A stretch of 46,730 nt of DNA from Chloroflexaceae bacterium (lineage in GTDB: Bacteria > Chloroflexota > Chloroflexia > Chloroflexales > Chloroflexaceae): the NCBI GenBank assembly GCA_012032475.1, contig JAAUSY010000011.1, forward strand, positions 1 through 46,730, written 5' to 3'. The notes under the pieces were generated by a model that was given only the letters and a program-made list of their open reading frames with translations, did no database searches and was not told the origin of the DNA. Numbering within the stretch: the first letter of the stretch is position 1; every line of letters starts with the position of its first letter. A program made the translations under genes and the position numbers. Positions 25,906-38,388 of the stretch are shown in pieces.

Positions 25906-28473
25906 TCAGGCTTCCCGGCGGCGCAGAACCTCGCGGGAACGGCCCTCCTCGGCCGGGCCAACCACCCCCTGTTGTTCCAGCAGGTCAATCAACTGAGCCG
26001 CCTTGCTATAGCCAATGCGCAACCGCCGTTGCAGGAGTGAAGCCGAAGCCCGCTTGTGCTGGCTGACGAGATCTACCGCCTGTGGCAGCAGCATCTCCTG
26101 CTCCTCCACGCTCAGGAAAGACGCCGCTGGTGGCTGAAAAACCGTCTCCTCTTCCCCGCCCGCTGCTCCCTGCCGGGGCACTCCTCCGCTGCCAGGCAAG
26201 GCCGCCCTTTGCTGGCGCTCGCGGTCGGTTGGTGCGGCTGCCTCATTCGCCTCATCCATTGGCCGCTTCGCCCCCTCGCCCGGCGGGGTTGAGGTGCGCC
26301 AGAACGAAACAATCTGCTCAACCTCGCGGTCGGAAACAAACGTTCCCTGTATACGGACCAGCTTGGCCGCATCGGCAGCCATATAGAGCATATCCCCGCG
26401 ACCAAGCAACCGCTCGGCCCCAGGCGTATCGAGAATGACGCGGCTATCCACCTGCGAAGTCACTGCGAACGCGATGCGAGAGGGGAAGTTCGCCTTGATG
26501 AGGCCGGTCAACACATCCACCGAAGGGCGCTGCGTCGCAATAATCAGGTGAATCCCCGTTGCTCGCGCCATCTGCGCCAGGCGGCACACCTGCGTCTCCA
26601 CATCGTCCGGAGCCATCATCATCAGGTCGGCCAGTTCATCAATCACAATCACGATGTAGGGCATCGGCTCCAGGTCGGCCTGCGTCCTGGACCGTTTCTG
26701 ATACCCCTCCAGGTTGCGGCAACCAAGCCGCGCAAACACCTTGTAGCGCCGCTCCATCTCGCGGGTGGCCCACTTGAGCGTGGGCAACACCCGCTCCAGC
26801 TCCGTCACGACGGGTGAGAGCAGGTGCGGAATGCGGTTGTAGACAATCAACTCCACCATCTTCGGGTCAACCAGAATGAGCTTCAACTCTTCCGGGGTGT
26901 GCCGCAGCAGCAGCCCGCACAGAAACGCATTGATTGCCACCGACTTCCCGCTTCCGGTGCTCCCCGCCACCAGCAGGTGCGGCATACGCGCCATGTCGGC
27001 CACCATCGGCGTGCCGCTCACATCCTTGCCCAGGGGGAGCCGCAGTTTGCCGCGGTGCGCCTCAAACGCCTCGCTGTCAATGACCTCGCGCAGCGTGACC
27101 AGCGCAATCGCCGTGTTGGGGATTTCAATCCCGATGGCCGATTTGCCAGGGATGGGAGCCTCAATGCGAATAGACGGAGCCGCCAGCGCCAGCGCCAGGT
27201 CGCGGTCCAGGGTCGTGATTTTGCTGATTTTGACCCCCACCGCGGGCTGAAGCTCAAACTGGGTAATCGCCGGCCCCGTGTGCCGCCCGATAACCTGGGC
27301 TTCAACCTTAAAACTCGCCAACGTCTCCTCAATCAAGCGCGCCATCCTCGCCATGTGCTCCTCGTCGTTGGCCTTGACCCGCACCGGCTGGTCCAGGATA
27401 TCGAGCGATGGCAGCGGCCAGGCCCGGTAAATCACCGGAGCCTCAACCTCATCAAGCGTCCCCTGGACCGGGGCCGGCAGTTCCGGAACTTTCTTCGGCG
27501 TCCGTGCGGGTTCTGGCAAAGCTGGCGGCGGAGCAGCGGACCCGAAGCCGGCCACCGGCGGCGCAGGCAGGCTGTTGGGAAACTTCCATCCGCTCCCATT
27601 CCCGTTCCCATTGCCCTTCCCGTTGGGCAGAGCCGGGGGAGGCAACGCGACCGGGGCCGGCATTGCCTCCCGTCCGCCTTCGGGGCGACGAAACAGGCTT
27701 GCCTTCGTCGGACGCTCGGCAATGGGGGTCAAAACGACCTCGTCGGGAACATCCCCACCGGCTGGAGCGGTTCCGGTTCGCACGGGAGCCACCGACTCTT
27801 CCCCTGGTAAACGGCGCGGCCCGCTCCAGGCAACCTGCCACATCGTCTGCATCAGCGCCACCCCGCCCGGCACCACCTCGCGCAGCGTCACATTGAAGGT
27901 GAGCAGCAGACCAGCCAGCATCGCCATTCCCACCACCGCCATGGCCGCCGGACGCCCAATCGTGGAATCGAGCAGGTGAACCAGGTGGTAGCCAAGCCAC
28001 CCTCCCCCCTCGTCCAAGCGACTGGAAAGGGCAAGGTCGTGGTGGGGGAACTCCAGTATCGCCAGGAGCATCCCAAGCACCAGCAGCGTACCAATGACGT
28101 GGGAGCCGGCAAACTGGGTATCATAGAACCGCTCCTGGATGAGGATGGCAATGCCGAGGAACCCCAGTGCCAGCGGAACCACCAGCGCCCCCCCGCCAAA
28201 CACCTGCTGCACTACCAGCACATAGACACTGCCAACCCCGCCCGTCACCCCCGTCAGGAAGAAAATCAAGGTCACCAGGGCAATCGTAATCAGCGCCAGC
28301 GCAAACAGTTCGCGCTGGTGGTCCGGGCGCAGCGAAACGTGCAGGCCTGCCGGCTTCTGCCTCCGCGTGGGTGAACGGCTGGAAGCGGAGCCGGAGCGAG
28401 CACGAGAAGACCGCGCTGCACCACTGCCCCGCCGACGATGCGCGGCTTTCCCGCTGCTCCCCCTGGATGCCAT
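25906..28473 (-). CDS. ftsK: DNA translocase FtsK/SpoIIIE
   Basis: An 855-residue motor that pumps chromosomal DNA through the division septum. A basic, low-complexity N-terminus (1-50) is followed by four membrane helices (about 57-215), a Pro-rich linker, and the alpha/beta motor with Walker A GSTGSGKS near residue 505 and Walker B IVIVIDELADLMM. The DNA-reading gamma winged helix lies in the last 65 residues (LLQRRLRIGYSKAAQLIDLLEQQGVV). Its ATG shares its A with the stop of RNase J (TGATG), and GGAGGT ends only 3 nt before it, so translation is probably coupled. Complete, with no anomalies beyond the short spacing. It converges on the tRNA with a 37-bp gap and no visible terminator. Confidence 0.95.
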   Translation of the reverse strand: MASRGSSGKAAHRRRGSGAARSSRARSGSASSRSPTRRQKPAGLHVSLRPDHQRELFALALITIALVTLIFFLTGVTGGVGSVYVLVVQQVFGGGALVVPLALGFLGIAILIQERFYDTQFAGSHVIGTLLVLGMLLAILEFPHHDLALSSRLDEGGGWLGYHLVHLLDSTIGRPAAMAVVGMAMLAGLLLTFNVTLREVVPGGVALMQTMWQVAWSGPRRLPGEESVAPVRTGTAPAGGDVPDEVVLTPIAERPTKASLFRRPEGGREAMPAPVALPPPALPNGKGNGNGNGSGWKFPNSLPAPPVAGFGSAAPPPALPEPARTPKKVPELPAPVQGTLDEVEAPVIYRAWPLPSLDILDQPVRVKANDEEHMARMARLIEETLASFKVEAQVIGRHTGPAITQFELQPAVGVKISKITTLDRDLALALAAPSIRIEAPIPGKSAIGIEIPNTAIALVTLREVIDSEAFEAHRGKLRLPLGKDVSGTPMVADMARMPHLLVAGSTGSGKSVAINAFLCGLLLRHTPEELKLILVDPKMVELIVYNRIPHLLSPVVTELERVLPTLKWATREMERRYKVFARLGCRNLEGYQKRSRTQADLEPMPYIVIVIDELADLMMMAPDDVETQVCRLAQMARATGIHLIIATQRPSVDVLTGLIKANFPSRIAFAVTSQVDSRVILDTPGAERLLGRGDMLYMAADAAKLVRIQGTFVSDREVEQIVSFWRTSTPPGEGAKRPMDEANEAAAPTDRERQQRAALPGSGGVPRQGAAGGEEETVFQPPAASFLSVEEQEMLLPQAVDLVSQHKRASASLLQRRLRIGYSKAAQLIDLLEQQGVVGPAEEGRSREVLRRREA

Positions 28474-30146
28474 CAGACCTCCATCACCAGCGGCAGCACC
28501 ATCGGACGCCGCCGCGTCTTCTGATAGAGAAAATCACTCACGACCTCCTTAATCTTGCGGTTCACGAATGCGCTGTCGGTCTGGGTCTGCGACCCGTTGC
28601 GCTGGGTCAACGAATCGCGGATCACCTCCCTGGTTGCTTCCAGCAGGTCGCTGTTCTGACGCATATAGGCAAAGCCGCGAGACACCACGTCCGGCCCAGC
28701 CACGAGCTGCCCCGTTGCCCGCTCAATGCTGGCGACGACCATCAGGATGCCGTCCTTCGAAAGCATCTGGCGGTCGCGCACCACCACCTTGTTCACATCG
28801 CCCACGCTGGTTCCATCCACGTAGATATACCCGACGGGCGTCTTGTCAACGATGCGCCCATAGCCGGGGCGAAACTCCATCACCGAGCCATCTTCGGGCA
28901 GCAAAATCTGCTCCGGGGTAAAGAACCCGCCCACCCCCAGCGCCAGCTTGCGGTAGAGAATCTGGTGGCGGTATTCGCCATGGAAGGGCACCACAAACTG
29001 CGGGCGCAGCAGCGCCAGCAGCATTTTGAGTTCTTCTTGCGCTGCGTGCCCGGAGACATGCACCCCGGCGCGGCCCCCATAGATGACATCCGCCCCCAGA
29101 CGAAACAGGTTGTTAATCACCCGGCTCACCGATATCTCGTTGCCGGGGATGGGCGTGGCCGAAACAACCACCGTGTCACCGCTCTTTATCTTGATGTGGG
29201 TGTGGTCGCGGTTTGCCAGGCGGCTCAACACCGCCATCGGCTCGCCCTGGCTGCCGGTGCAGACGATGGCAATCTGGTCGTCGGGATACTGGCCCATCTC
29301 ATGCACCCGAATAAGCGTCCGCTCCTGGGCCCGCAGCCAGCCCAGGTCCAGCGCAATACGGCTGATGTTCTCCATGCTCCGGCCCACCAGCACCACCTTG
29401 CGGTCATAGGCTTCGGCTGACTCAATCGCCTGCTGCACCCGCCCCACGTTCGAGGCAAAGGTTGCCATAATGATACGGCCCGGAGCGACCGCAAAAATCG
29501 AATCAAACGCCTCGCCCACCGTCGTCTCGCTGGGCGTATGGCCCGGCGTTTCCACCCGCACACAGTCGGTAATGAGCAGCAGCGGCTTGCGTTCGCCAAA
29601 CTCGGCCAGTTTCGCAATATCCGTGGGAACCCCGTCAACCGGCGTGTGGTCGAACTTCCAATCCGTCAGATAGATGACCAGACCGACCGGCGTGGTCACC
29701 CCAAAACCAACCGCGTCGGGGATGGAGTGGGCAATGGGGAACGCCTCGACGGTCGAACTCCCCACCTGAAACGTCTCGTGGTCGCTAATCGTCACCAGCG
29801 AGGCCTTATCCAGCAGGTGATGTTCTTTGAGCTTCCCCTTGACGATGCCGAGCGTCAGGCCCGTGCCATACAGTGGGGGAAAGCCCAGGTCGCTGATGAG
29901 GTGGGGAACGGCCCCGATGTGATCTTCATGGCCGTGGGTCAGCAAAATGGCCTTGATGCGGTCGGTTTTGTCGCGCAGATAGTTGATATCCGGCAGAACC
30001 AGGTCCACCCCGAACATATCTGCTTCGGGGAACATGATTCCGCAATCGAAGATGATAATCTCATTGCCATACTCCAGGACCCACATATTGCGTCCGATGG
30101 AGCCTGCCCCACCCAACGCCAGTACCCGAATGTTATCCTTTGACAT
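28473..30146 (-). CDS. rnj: Ribonuclease J
   Basis: A 557-residue metallo-beta-lactamase/beta-CASP RNase that matures and degrades mRNA and rRNA with endo- and 5'-exonuclease activity. The zinc motif HGHEDH covers His71, His73, Asp75 and His76. LTDWKFDHTP, ITDCVRVETPGHTPSE and GSQGEPMAVLSRLANRDH are the conserved RNase J blocks, and the C-terminal oligomerisation domain is present. Length fits the family. An AAGGAA motif lies about 14 nt before the ATG. It is immediately followed by, and overlaps by one base, ftsK; this order recurs in several bacterial phyla. Only one RNase J gene is in the window. Confidence 0.95.
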   Translation of the reverse strand: MSKDNIRVLALGGAGSIGRNMWVLEYGNEIIIFDCGIMFPEADMFGVDLVLPDINYLRDKTDRIKAILLTHGHEDHIGAVPHLISDLGFPPLYGTGLTLGIVKGKLKEHHLLDKASLVTISDHETFQVGSSTVEAFPIAHSIPDAVGFGVTTPVGLVIYLTDWKFDHTPVDGVPTDIAKLAEFGERKPLLLITDCVRVETPGHTPSETTVGEAFDSIFAVAPGRIIMATFASNVGRVQQAIESAEAYDRKVVLVGRSMENISRIALDLGWLRAQERTLIRVHEMGQYPDDQIAIVCTGSQGEPMAVLSRLANRDHTHIKIKSGDTVVVSATPIPGNEISVSRVINNLFRLGADVIYGGRAGVHVSGHAAQEELKMLLALLRPQFVVPFHGEYRHQILYRKLALGVGGFFTPEQILLPEDGSVMEFRPGYGRIVDKTPVGYIYVDGTSVGDVNKVVVRDRQMLSKDGILMVVASIERATGQLVAGPDVVSRGFAYMRQNSDLLEATREVIRDSLTQRNGSQTQTDSAFVNRKIKEVVSDFLYQKTRRRPMVLPLVMEV

Positions 30147-30248
30147 AGTCTTCGTTTTGTTCCTTGGGCAATCGTTCCACCAACCAGGTCACGGTCAGGG
30201 AACCATTGCCTCTTCATCGTTTGAGCCTGATTTGTTCCGTTCTTTTAT

Positions 30249-30875
30249 CTACGTTGGTTCGTCCGTCGGTCCGGTCCCCTGGGGTGGCCCTGCTTGCAGC
30301 GGGGCGTCATCCTGCCCGCCCGGTCCCATCCGTTGTTGAACGGTGGCGAGCAGGTCGTCCCTTGCTTCAAGCCCCGCATAGATGGGCAACCGATGGCGCC
30401 CGTATGCCTGGACATGCAAGAATCGAACCAGTGGGTTCCGGATGTGCCGGTGGTAGCTCCCCTGGATGAGCAACTCGTCAACCGGGTCCTCACTATCATC
30501 ATCAATCCGGCGAATGGCGTGAATAGCGCTCCAGGGATAGGTGATATCCACGCCGAGCGAGGTAAAGCGCAACCCTTCCTCCGTCGGCGTGTAGGTTGCA
30601 ACCCACTCTTCGAGCAGGTTCCAGACGAGCAGGGGGGTCGCCACGATGAGCACCAGCATCAGCAGCGACGGAATGATCTGACTGACCGAAAGCCCCGCTT
30701 CGATGCTCGCGCTCAGCGAGGCCCAGAACCGCAGCGGGTGATAGCTGATATTCAGTGTGCTGCGGAAACTCCACAGGGCAAAGCCCCAGATGGCGAATGC
30801 GGTGACCAGTAAGATGAGCGTTGTTCGTTGCCCACGGGAAGAAAGCTGGTAGGTTTTCATGGGTTTTCCCATCAT
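30249..30875 (-). CDS. Membrane-anchored PH-like domain protein
   Basis: A 208-residue protein with two membrane helices (about 17-37 and 62-85). They are followed by a beta-rich segment (YTPTEEGLRFTSLGVDITYPWSAIHAIRRI) typical of bacterial PH-like domains, and then a Pro/Gly-rich tail. ATG at 30875, 30872 and 30860 are all possible starts; none has a strong ribosome site. It lies between the uracil-DNA glycosylase and RNase J genes on the same strand, probably in one transcription unit. Function unknown; PH-like membrane proteins often act in envelope or stress responses. Confidence 0.7.
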   Translation of the reverse strand: MMGKPMKTYQLSSRGQRTTLILLVTAFAIWGFALWSFRSTLNISYHPLRFWASLSASIEAGLSVSQIIPSLLMLVLIVATPLLVWNLLEEWVATYTPTEEGLRFTSLGVDITYPWSAIHAIRRIDDDSEDPVDELLIQGSYHRHIRNPLVRFLHVQAYGRHRLPIYAGLEARDDLLATVQQRMGPGGQDDAPLQAGPPQGTGPTDEPT

Positions 30876-30885
30876 TGAAATGAAT

Positions 30886-30968
30886 GGCTATGGCTGATGG
30901 CTACGCCATGGTTATCGTTAATGGTTGACGACCGATGACCGATAGCTACTAGCTGATGACCGATAGCT
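30886..30968. repeat. Cluster of short direct repeats between udg and the PH-domain gene
   Basis: GGCTAT, GGCTGAT and GGCTACG stand in tandem at 30886-30905. The 14-bp word GATGACCGATAGCT occurs twice, at 30934-30947 and 30955-30968. No coding frame or promoter is evident in this 115-bp gap. Confidence 0.7.
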
Positions 30969-30990
30969 GTTGGCAAGGTCTGGTAGACTC

Positions 30991-31665
30991 TTAAAACATG
31001 CTCATCTGTTCGCCAACTGGCCGACCCCCGCTCTGGTCCCCCTCTTTCTGGGCGCTATCACTGGCGCTGCCCTCATCCGAATCCGAGTGAGCCGCGGCTT
31101 CCTCGCGCTCGGCCCGCGCCAGAATCTCCGGGAGTCGCCGGAAATCTTCCTCAATCAGGGGGCGATTCTTCGGCTGGTGCAGTCCTGCCGCCGGGTGCAT
31201 CATCGGAACCACCAGGCGGCCCCCAATGGTGCGAGGTTGCCCGTGAATGCGCGAGATTTTTTCTCCTGGCAGGTAGAGCGCCATCGAGAACCGCCCCAGG
31301 GTGACAATCACCCGCGGATTGATCACCTCAATCTGGCGAAACAGGTAGAGGGTGGTACAGGTTTCAATCTCTTCGGGGAGGGGGTCACGGTCTTGTGGGG
31401 CGCGGCACTTGATGACATTGGCAATGAACACCTCCGCTCGCTGCAACCCGGCCAGCGCCAGCAGCGTATCAAGGAATTTGCCCGATGCCCCGACGAAGGG
31501 GCGTCCCTGGCGGTCTTCGTGGTAGCCTGGCCCCTCACCGATAAACATAATCCTTGCGCTGGTGGGTCCTTCGCCGGGCACGGCGCGAAACCGCCCGCGG
31601 TGGAGCGGGCAACGCGTACAAGCGCTAACCTCTTGCGCAATCGTCTGAAGTTTTTCTCCCGTCAA
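30991..31665 (-). CDS. Uracil-DNA glycosylase, family 4 (iron-sulfur type)
   Basis: A 224-residue DNA repair enzyme that removes uracil from DNA. Cys16, Cys19, Cys87 and Cys103 match the 4Fe-4S ligands of family 4. GEGPG (43-47) with GRPFVGASGKFLD forms the active-site/uracil region, and MMHPAA near residue 157 is motif 2. The C-terminal 35 residues are an acidic, disordered tail. The start appears to be TTG 31665, because AGAAAGG lies about 9 nt before it and the family begins at this point. A promoter is visible at 31711-31740. Confidence 0.92.
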   Translation of the reverse strand: MTGEKLQTIAQEVSACTRCPLHRGRFRAVPGEGPTSARIMFIGEGPGYHEDRQGRPFVGASGKFLDTLLALAGLQRAEVFIANVIKCRAPQDRDPLPEEIETCTTLYLFRQIEVINPRVIVTLGRFSMALYLPGEKISRIHGQPRTIGGRLVVPMMHPAAGLHQPKNRPLIEEDFRRLPEILARAEREEAAAHSDSDEGSASDSAQKEGDQSGGRPVGEQMSMF

Positions 31666-31710
31666 GCCTGCGTACCTTTCTGCGTTGTTTCAACATGAAA
31701 TGTAGGATAT

Positions 31711-31740
31711 ATTATACCCCAATCGCCCGAAGTTCTTCAA
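31711..31740 (-). promoter_or_regulatory. Sigma-A promoter of the udg transcription unit
   Basis: Minus strand TTGAAG (31735-31740), 18 nt, TATAAT (31711-31716). It lies about 46 nt upstream of the TTG start of udg and could serve udg, the PH-domain gene, rnj and ftsK together. Confidence 0.65.
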
Positions 31741-31977
31741 GTCCGGGATTCCAGTTGGCCGAACACCGCGGGAATGACCAGTTTTCTGGGTCTCACCGGG
31801 GTATCCGGCTGCGAGGTGGCAGCAACTGTGCTGCCCTGACCCGGCACGGCTGGCGACCATCGGTCTGCGGTGTTCGGGGCAAGGCGCAGGAGGCGCAAGT
31901 GGTAGTATACTATGACGAGAGAGAAGAGAAAAGGGGAGTTTTGTTCGTGGTACGGAGAAAAAAAGAAGAAGTAGGCG
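31741..31977. other. Non-coding leader of the histidine-kinase gene
   Basis: No convincing gene. It holds a perfect inverted repeat, GGCAGCA (31818-31824) and TGCTGCC (31829-31835) with a 4-nt loop, and a possible -10 TATACT at 31906-31911 without a good -35. AAGAAGTAGG just before 31978 is the kinase ribosome site. Confidence 0.4.
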
Positions 31978-35234
<3,257 letters not shown>

Positions 35235-35238
<4 letters not shown>

Positions 35239-37337
35239 GCGAACTCACGAGAGGGCAGAAGGCAAAGCTGGCAGACCTGACCGCATCGCAGGACATTGAA
35301 GTCGGGGTGGGCATCACCGCTCCAGACGGAATGGTCATTGATGTGAGTTGTTTCGGGGTGGATGAACGCGGGCAGTTGTCGGACGAGCGCTATTTCATCT
35401 TCTACAACCAGAAGGCATCGCCGGAAGGGGCCCTGGTTGCCCTGGGCCGGCACGGTGGCGACCACGAGCGCTTTCGGGTTGACCTGTCGCGGCTCCCCGC
35501 GACGATCCAGCGGTTGGTCTTCACGGCAACGATTGACGGAGACGAGACCATGGCGCACATCCAGTCGGGATATCTGCGCCTGCTCGACCCTGGGAGTGGG
35601 AAAGAGGTTGCCCGCTTTTCGTTTGCGGGCCAGGACTTCCAGACCGAGCGAGCGACGATCATGGCCGAAATCTATTACAAGAACGAATGGCGCATTGGAG
35701 CTGTCGGGCAGGGCTTTCATGGGGGGCTGAGCGCGCTGCTTGCCCACTTCGGCGGTCAGGAGGCCGAAGCCGGGGCAGCGCCGGCACCGGTGCCGCCCCC
35801 TTCGTCAAGCGGGCAACCAACGGCCCGGCTGGAGTCGGCTCCGGCGGCTCCGGTGGCTCCGGCGGCTCCGGCTTTCCCTCCTGCGCCATCGCCTCTTGCC
35901 ACACGGGAAACGCCGCCGCCGCCGCTCATTGTGGTGCCGGGGGCTTCCAGTCCGCAAGCACTGGAACACCGCCTGACCCACCAGGCTCCGGGGGTGCTGG
36001 CGCTGGCGATGACCGCAGACCTGTCGCTGCGGAGCGTTGGCCTGACCGGGCACCGGGCGCGAGTGGCGCTCTGCCTCAATATCTCCTCGTCCATGCAGCC
36101 ACTCTATGCATCGGGCAAGATCCAGCGCTTCATCGAACGGTTGCTGGCGCTGGCGTGCCACTTCGATGACGATGGCGTGGTTGATATGTTTCTGTTCGCC
36201 AGAGATGCTCATATTGGCAATGAGCTTTCCCTCGACACGTTCGATGGCTATACCACCCGTATCTTCTATCACTACGACCTGGAGGGGGGAGCCAACTATG
36301 GTAAGGTGATGCAGGCGGTGCGCTCGTTCTACTTCCCGCTGCCCCAGGGCACCGAGCGGCAGGAACCCATCTCAGCCCGCCTGCCTGTCTATGCCATGTT
36401 TCTCACCGACGGAGCCACCATTGATGAGCGATTGACCCGCCATCAGCTTCAGCAGTCGTCGTATGAACCCATCTTCTGGCAATTCCTGGCCCTGGGCAAG
36501 TCGAAGAAGGATGTGCGCACCAGAGGGATACGCGGGTTCATCGAGCGGATGGTGTCGGCCAGCGATTTTCGCTTTCTGGAGGAACTGGACACAATGGAGG
36601 GCCGCTATGTGGATAATGCCAACTTCTTCAGCACCGAGGACCTCCAGTCCATCAGCGACAAGGAGTTGTTTGACCTGCTGATGGGCGAATATCCCTCCTG
36701 GGTGCAGAAGGCCCGCCAGATGGGTCTGCTGGACGCCGCATCGCCGCTGCCCCGGCTCCCCAAGACGGCAGCCTTCCAGGTGGGCGACGGGGCCGACGAT
36801 GCCGGGTTGCACCCCTTCAGGAGCGGGAACTATTCCCCGCACGACCTGGTAGTCTATTTCGGGATGGCGGATGACCGGAGCGATATCACCAGCGGGTTCC
36901 GGTTCACGAACCTTCCCGTTCCTGAAGGGGCCATCATCACCAGGGCCTATCTCGAATTTACCGCGGACGGCCCCGTCAGCGACGAGCTTTCGTTGACCAT
37001 ATACGGCGAGGCGTCGGGCAACCCCAAAAACTTCGCAACGCACCCGCCGGACACGCGCCCCCTGACGACTGCCAGCGTGCCGTGGACGGTGACCGAGGAG
37101 TGGCGCAGCGGGGAAATCCGCCGGTCACCAGACCTCCAGGTCATCGTTCAGGAGCTGGTCAACCGGCCCGACTGGTCGCCGGGCAATGCGATGGTCTTCC
37201 TGGTGCGGAACGGAGGGAAAGGGGCATCGGTGGGGGTGCCCGGTCAGGCACAGGTGCTCCGCCCGCGCCGGCGCGGGGTGGCTGCCTTCGACCGCAACCC
37301 TGCGGAGGCAGCGCGGTTGGTGCTGAAGTTTAGCTGA
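35235..37337 (+). CDS. TerD-vWA fusion protein with C-terminal beta-sandwich domain
   Basis: A 700-residue cytoplasmic-looking fusion. Residues 1-160 are a TerD-type domain (DIEVGVGITAP, FYNQKASPEGALVALG) found in calcium-binding tellurite/stress proteins. An Ala/Pro linker (about 175-240, with a 9-bp repeat at 35837-35872) leads to a vWA domain (about 270-470). Its metal site reads NISSS where DxSxS is usual, so the first Asp is Asn. The last 180 residues (GFRFTNLPVPEGAIITRAYLEFTADG ... PDLQVIVQELVNRPDW) match a beta-sandwich domain I know mainly from extracellular proteins. ATG 35235 is preceded by GGGAGG and overlaps the kinase stop by ATGA, so the two are co-translated. It is probably an effector or partner of the kinase in envelope or metal stress; this is inference. 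Confidence 0.85.
35837..35872. repeat. 9-bp tandem repeat, four copies, in the TerD-vWA linker
   Basis: GGCTCCGGC, GGCTCCGGT, GGCTCCGGC, GGCTCCGGC. In the coding frame it gives an Ala/Pro/Val-rich linker. Confidence 0.85.
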
Positions 37338-37369
37338 GAAGGGACGGTACCTTGCGTCTGGAAGACTAC

Positions 37370-37386
37370 CTGGCACGAATCTTGCA
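37370..37386 (+). promoter_or_regulatory. Sigma-54-type promoter motif
   Basis: CTGGCACGAATCTTGCA matches the -24/-12 consensus YTGGCACG-N4-TTGCW at every fixed base: GG at 37372-37373 and GC at 37384-37385. A start near 37397 would leave a leader of about 37 nt before the stress-protein ATG at 37434. No sigma-54 activator or rpoN gene is in the window. Confidence 0.65.
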
Positions 37387-37433
37387 ACCTCTCTGTTTGA
37401 CCGAATGGGAAGAATCGTCACAGGAGGGAGCGT

Positions 37434-37961
37434 ATGAGAACCGTGGCCGGACTCTTCGAACACGTTGAAGACGCCGAACAGGCAGCCAGTGGCCTCTATC
37501 GCCTGGGGTTCCGCCCCGACCAGGTGAATGTTCTTGCCCGCGACGTGGCGGTTCAGGAAAAAGCGGTTGGGAAGACCAGCGAAGCCCTGACCGAAGGCGC
37601 AATCGGGGGCACAGTCATCGGGGGGTTAGGGGGGTTGCTGCTTGGCCTCAGCGCCATGAGCGTGCCGGGCATTGGCCCGATTATCACCGCGGGCAGTATC
37701 TTCACCGCGCTCGGTTCGACCGCAGCGGGGGCGGGAGTTGGGGCTATCACCGGGGGGCTTATCGGAGCACTTTCCGGGGCCGGTATCCCCGAAAAGGATG
37801 CCCATGCCTATGCAGAAGGGGTGAAGCAAGGAGGGGTCCTCGTGGTCGTCAAGGTCGAGAACGACGCCCTTGCTCCGGAGGTCAGTCGGGTTATGTTTGA
37901 AACCAACGCCGTTGATATCAACGTGCATCGCGAGGCCGCACGCAACAACGGGGTGAGGTGA
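37434..37961 (+). CDS. Small Gly-rich stress protein (YflT/GSP17M-like)
   Basis: 175 residues. The N-terminal 50 residues (AGLFEHVEDAEQAASGLYRLGF) form the alpha/beta fold typical of general-stress-protein-17M/YflT-like domains. Residues 52-115 are a long Gly/Ala/Ile stretch (GGTVIGGLGGLLLG, GAGVGAITGGLIGALSG) that can insert into or lie on membranes. A short alpha/beta segment VLVVVKVEND follows. AGGAGG lies 7 nt before the ATG. It follows the TerD-vWA gene on the same strand, but has its own sigma-54-type motif, so it may be induced separately under stress. Confidence 0.78.
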   Translation: MRTVAGLFEHVEDAEQAASGLYRLGFRPDQVNVLARDVAVQEKAVGKTSEALTEGAIGGTVIGGLGGLLLGLSAMSVPGIGPIITAGSIFTALGSTAAGAGVGAITGGLIGALSGAGIPEKDAHAYAEGVKQGGVLVVVKVENDALAPEVSRVMFETNAVDINVHREAARNNGVR

Positions 37962-37971
37962 TATCCGCCCG

Positions 37972-38388
37972 TCACTCGCTCCTCGCCACTGGCAAGACCG
38001 GTGGAAACCCCCGCCACCCCACCAGCGCCAACCCCACAATGCCATGCAGCACCATCACCAGCGTGAAGTAGAGGTGGTGACCGCTTTGCGCCGCATACCA
38101 CTCGTCATAGACCAGCGACTCGATGCGGGCTGCGACGAACGGGGTGAAAAAGTAGAGGCAGAAACACGAAAAGGCTGCCAGCCAGAGTTCGGCCCGCCGC
38201 GCCACCACCCACCCGATGAACAGGGCCAACGGGGTGGAGAAGATGGTCCATACGAGGGGACGAAGCTGGTCTTCGCCGCGTTCCCCGCCGGTGCCCGTGT
38301 AGTTCGCAACCGCCCAGGCAACACCCACCAGGAGCGCCCCAAACATGAGGCCGGCGGTTCGCAGGTCAGGGCGACGGTTCCGAATCAT
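37972..38388 (-). CDS. Small membrane protein of unknown function
   Basis: 138 residues with four hydrophobic helices (about 12-28, 47-63, 68-88 and 107-124) and short charged loops. No family recognised. The ATG at 38388 overlaps the stop of the DUF4139 gene by ATGA, which implies co-translation with it. It converges on the stress-protein gene with a 10-bp gap and no obvious terminator. Confidence 0.7.
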   Translation of the reverse strand: MIRNRRPDLRTAGLMFGALLVGVAWAVANYTGTGGERGEDQLRPLVWTIFSTPLALFIGWVVARRAELWLAAFSCFCLYFFTPFVAARIESLVYDEWYAAQSGHHLYFTLVMVLHGIVGLALVGWRGFPPVLPVARSE

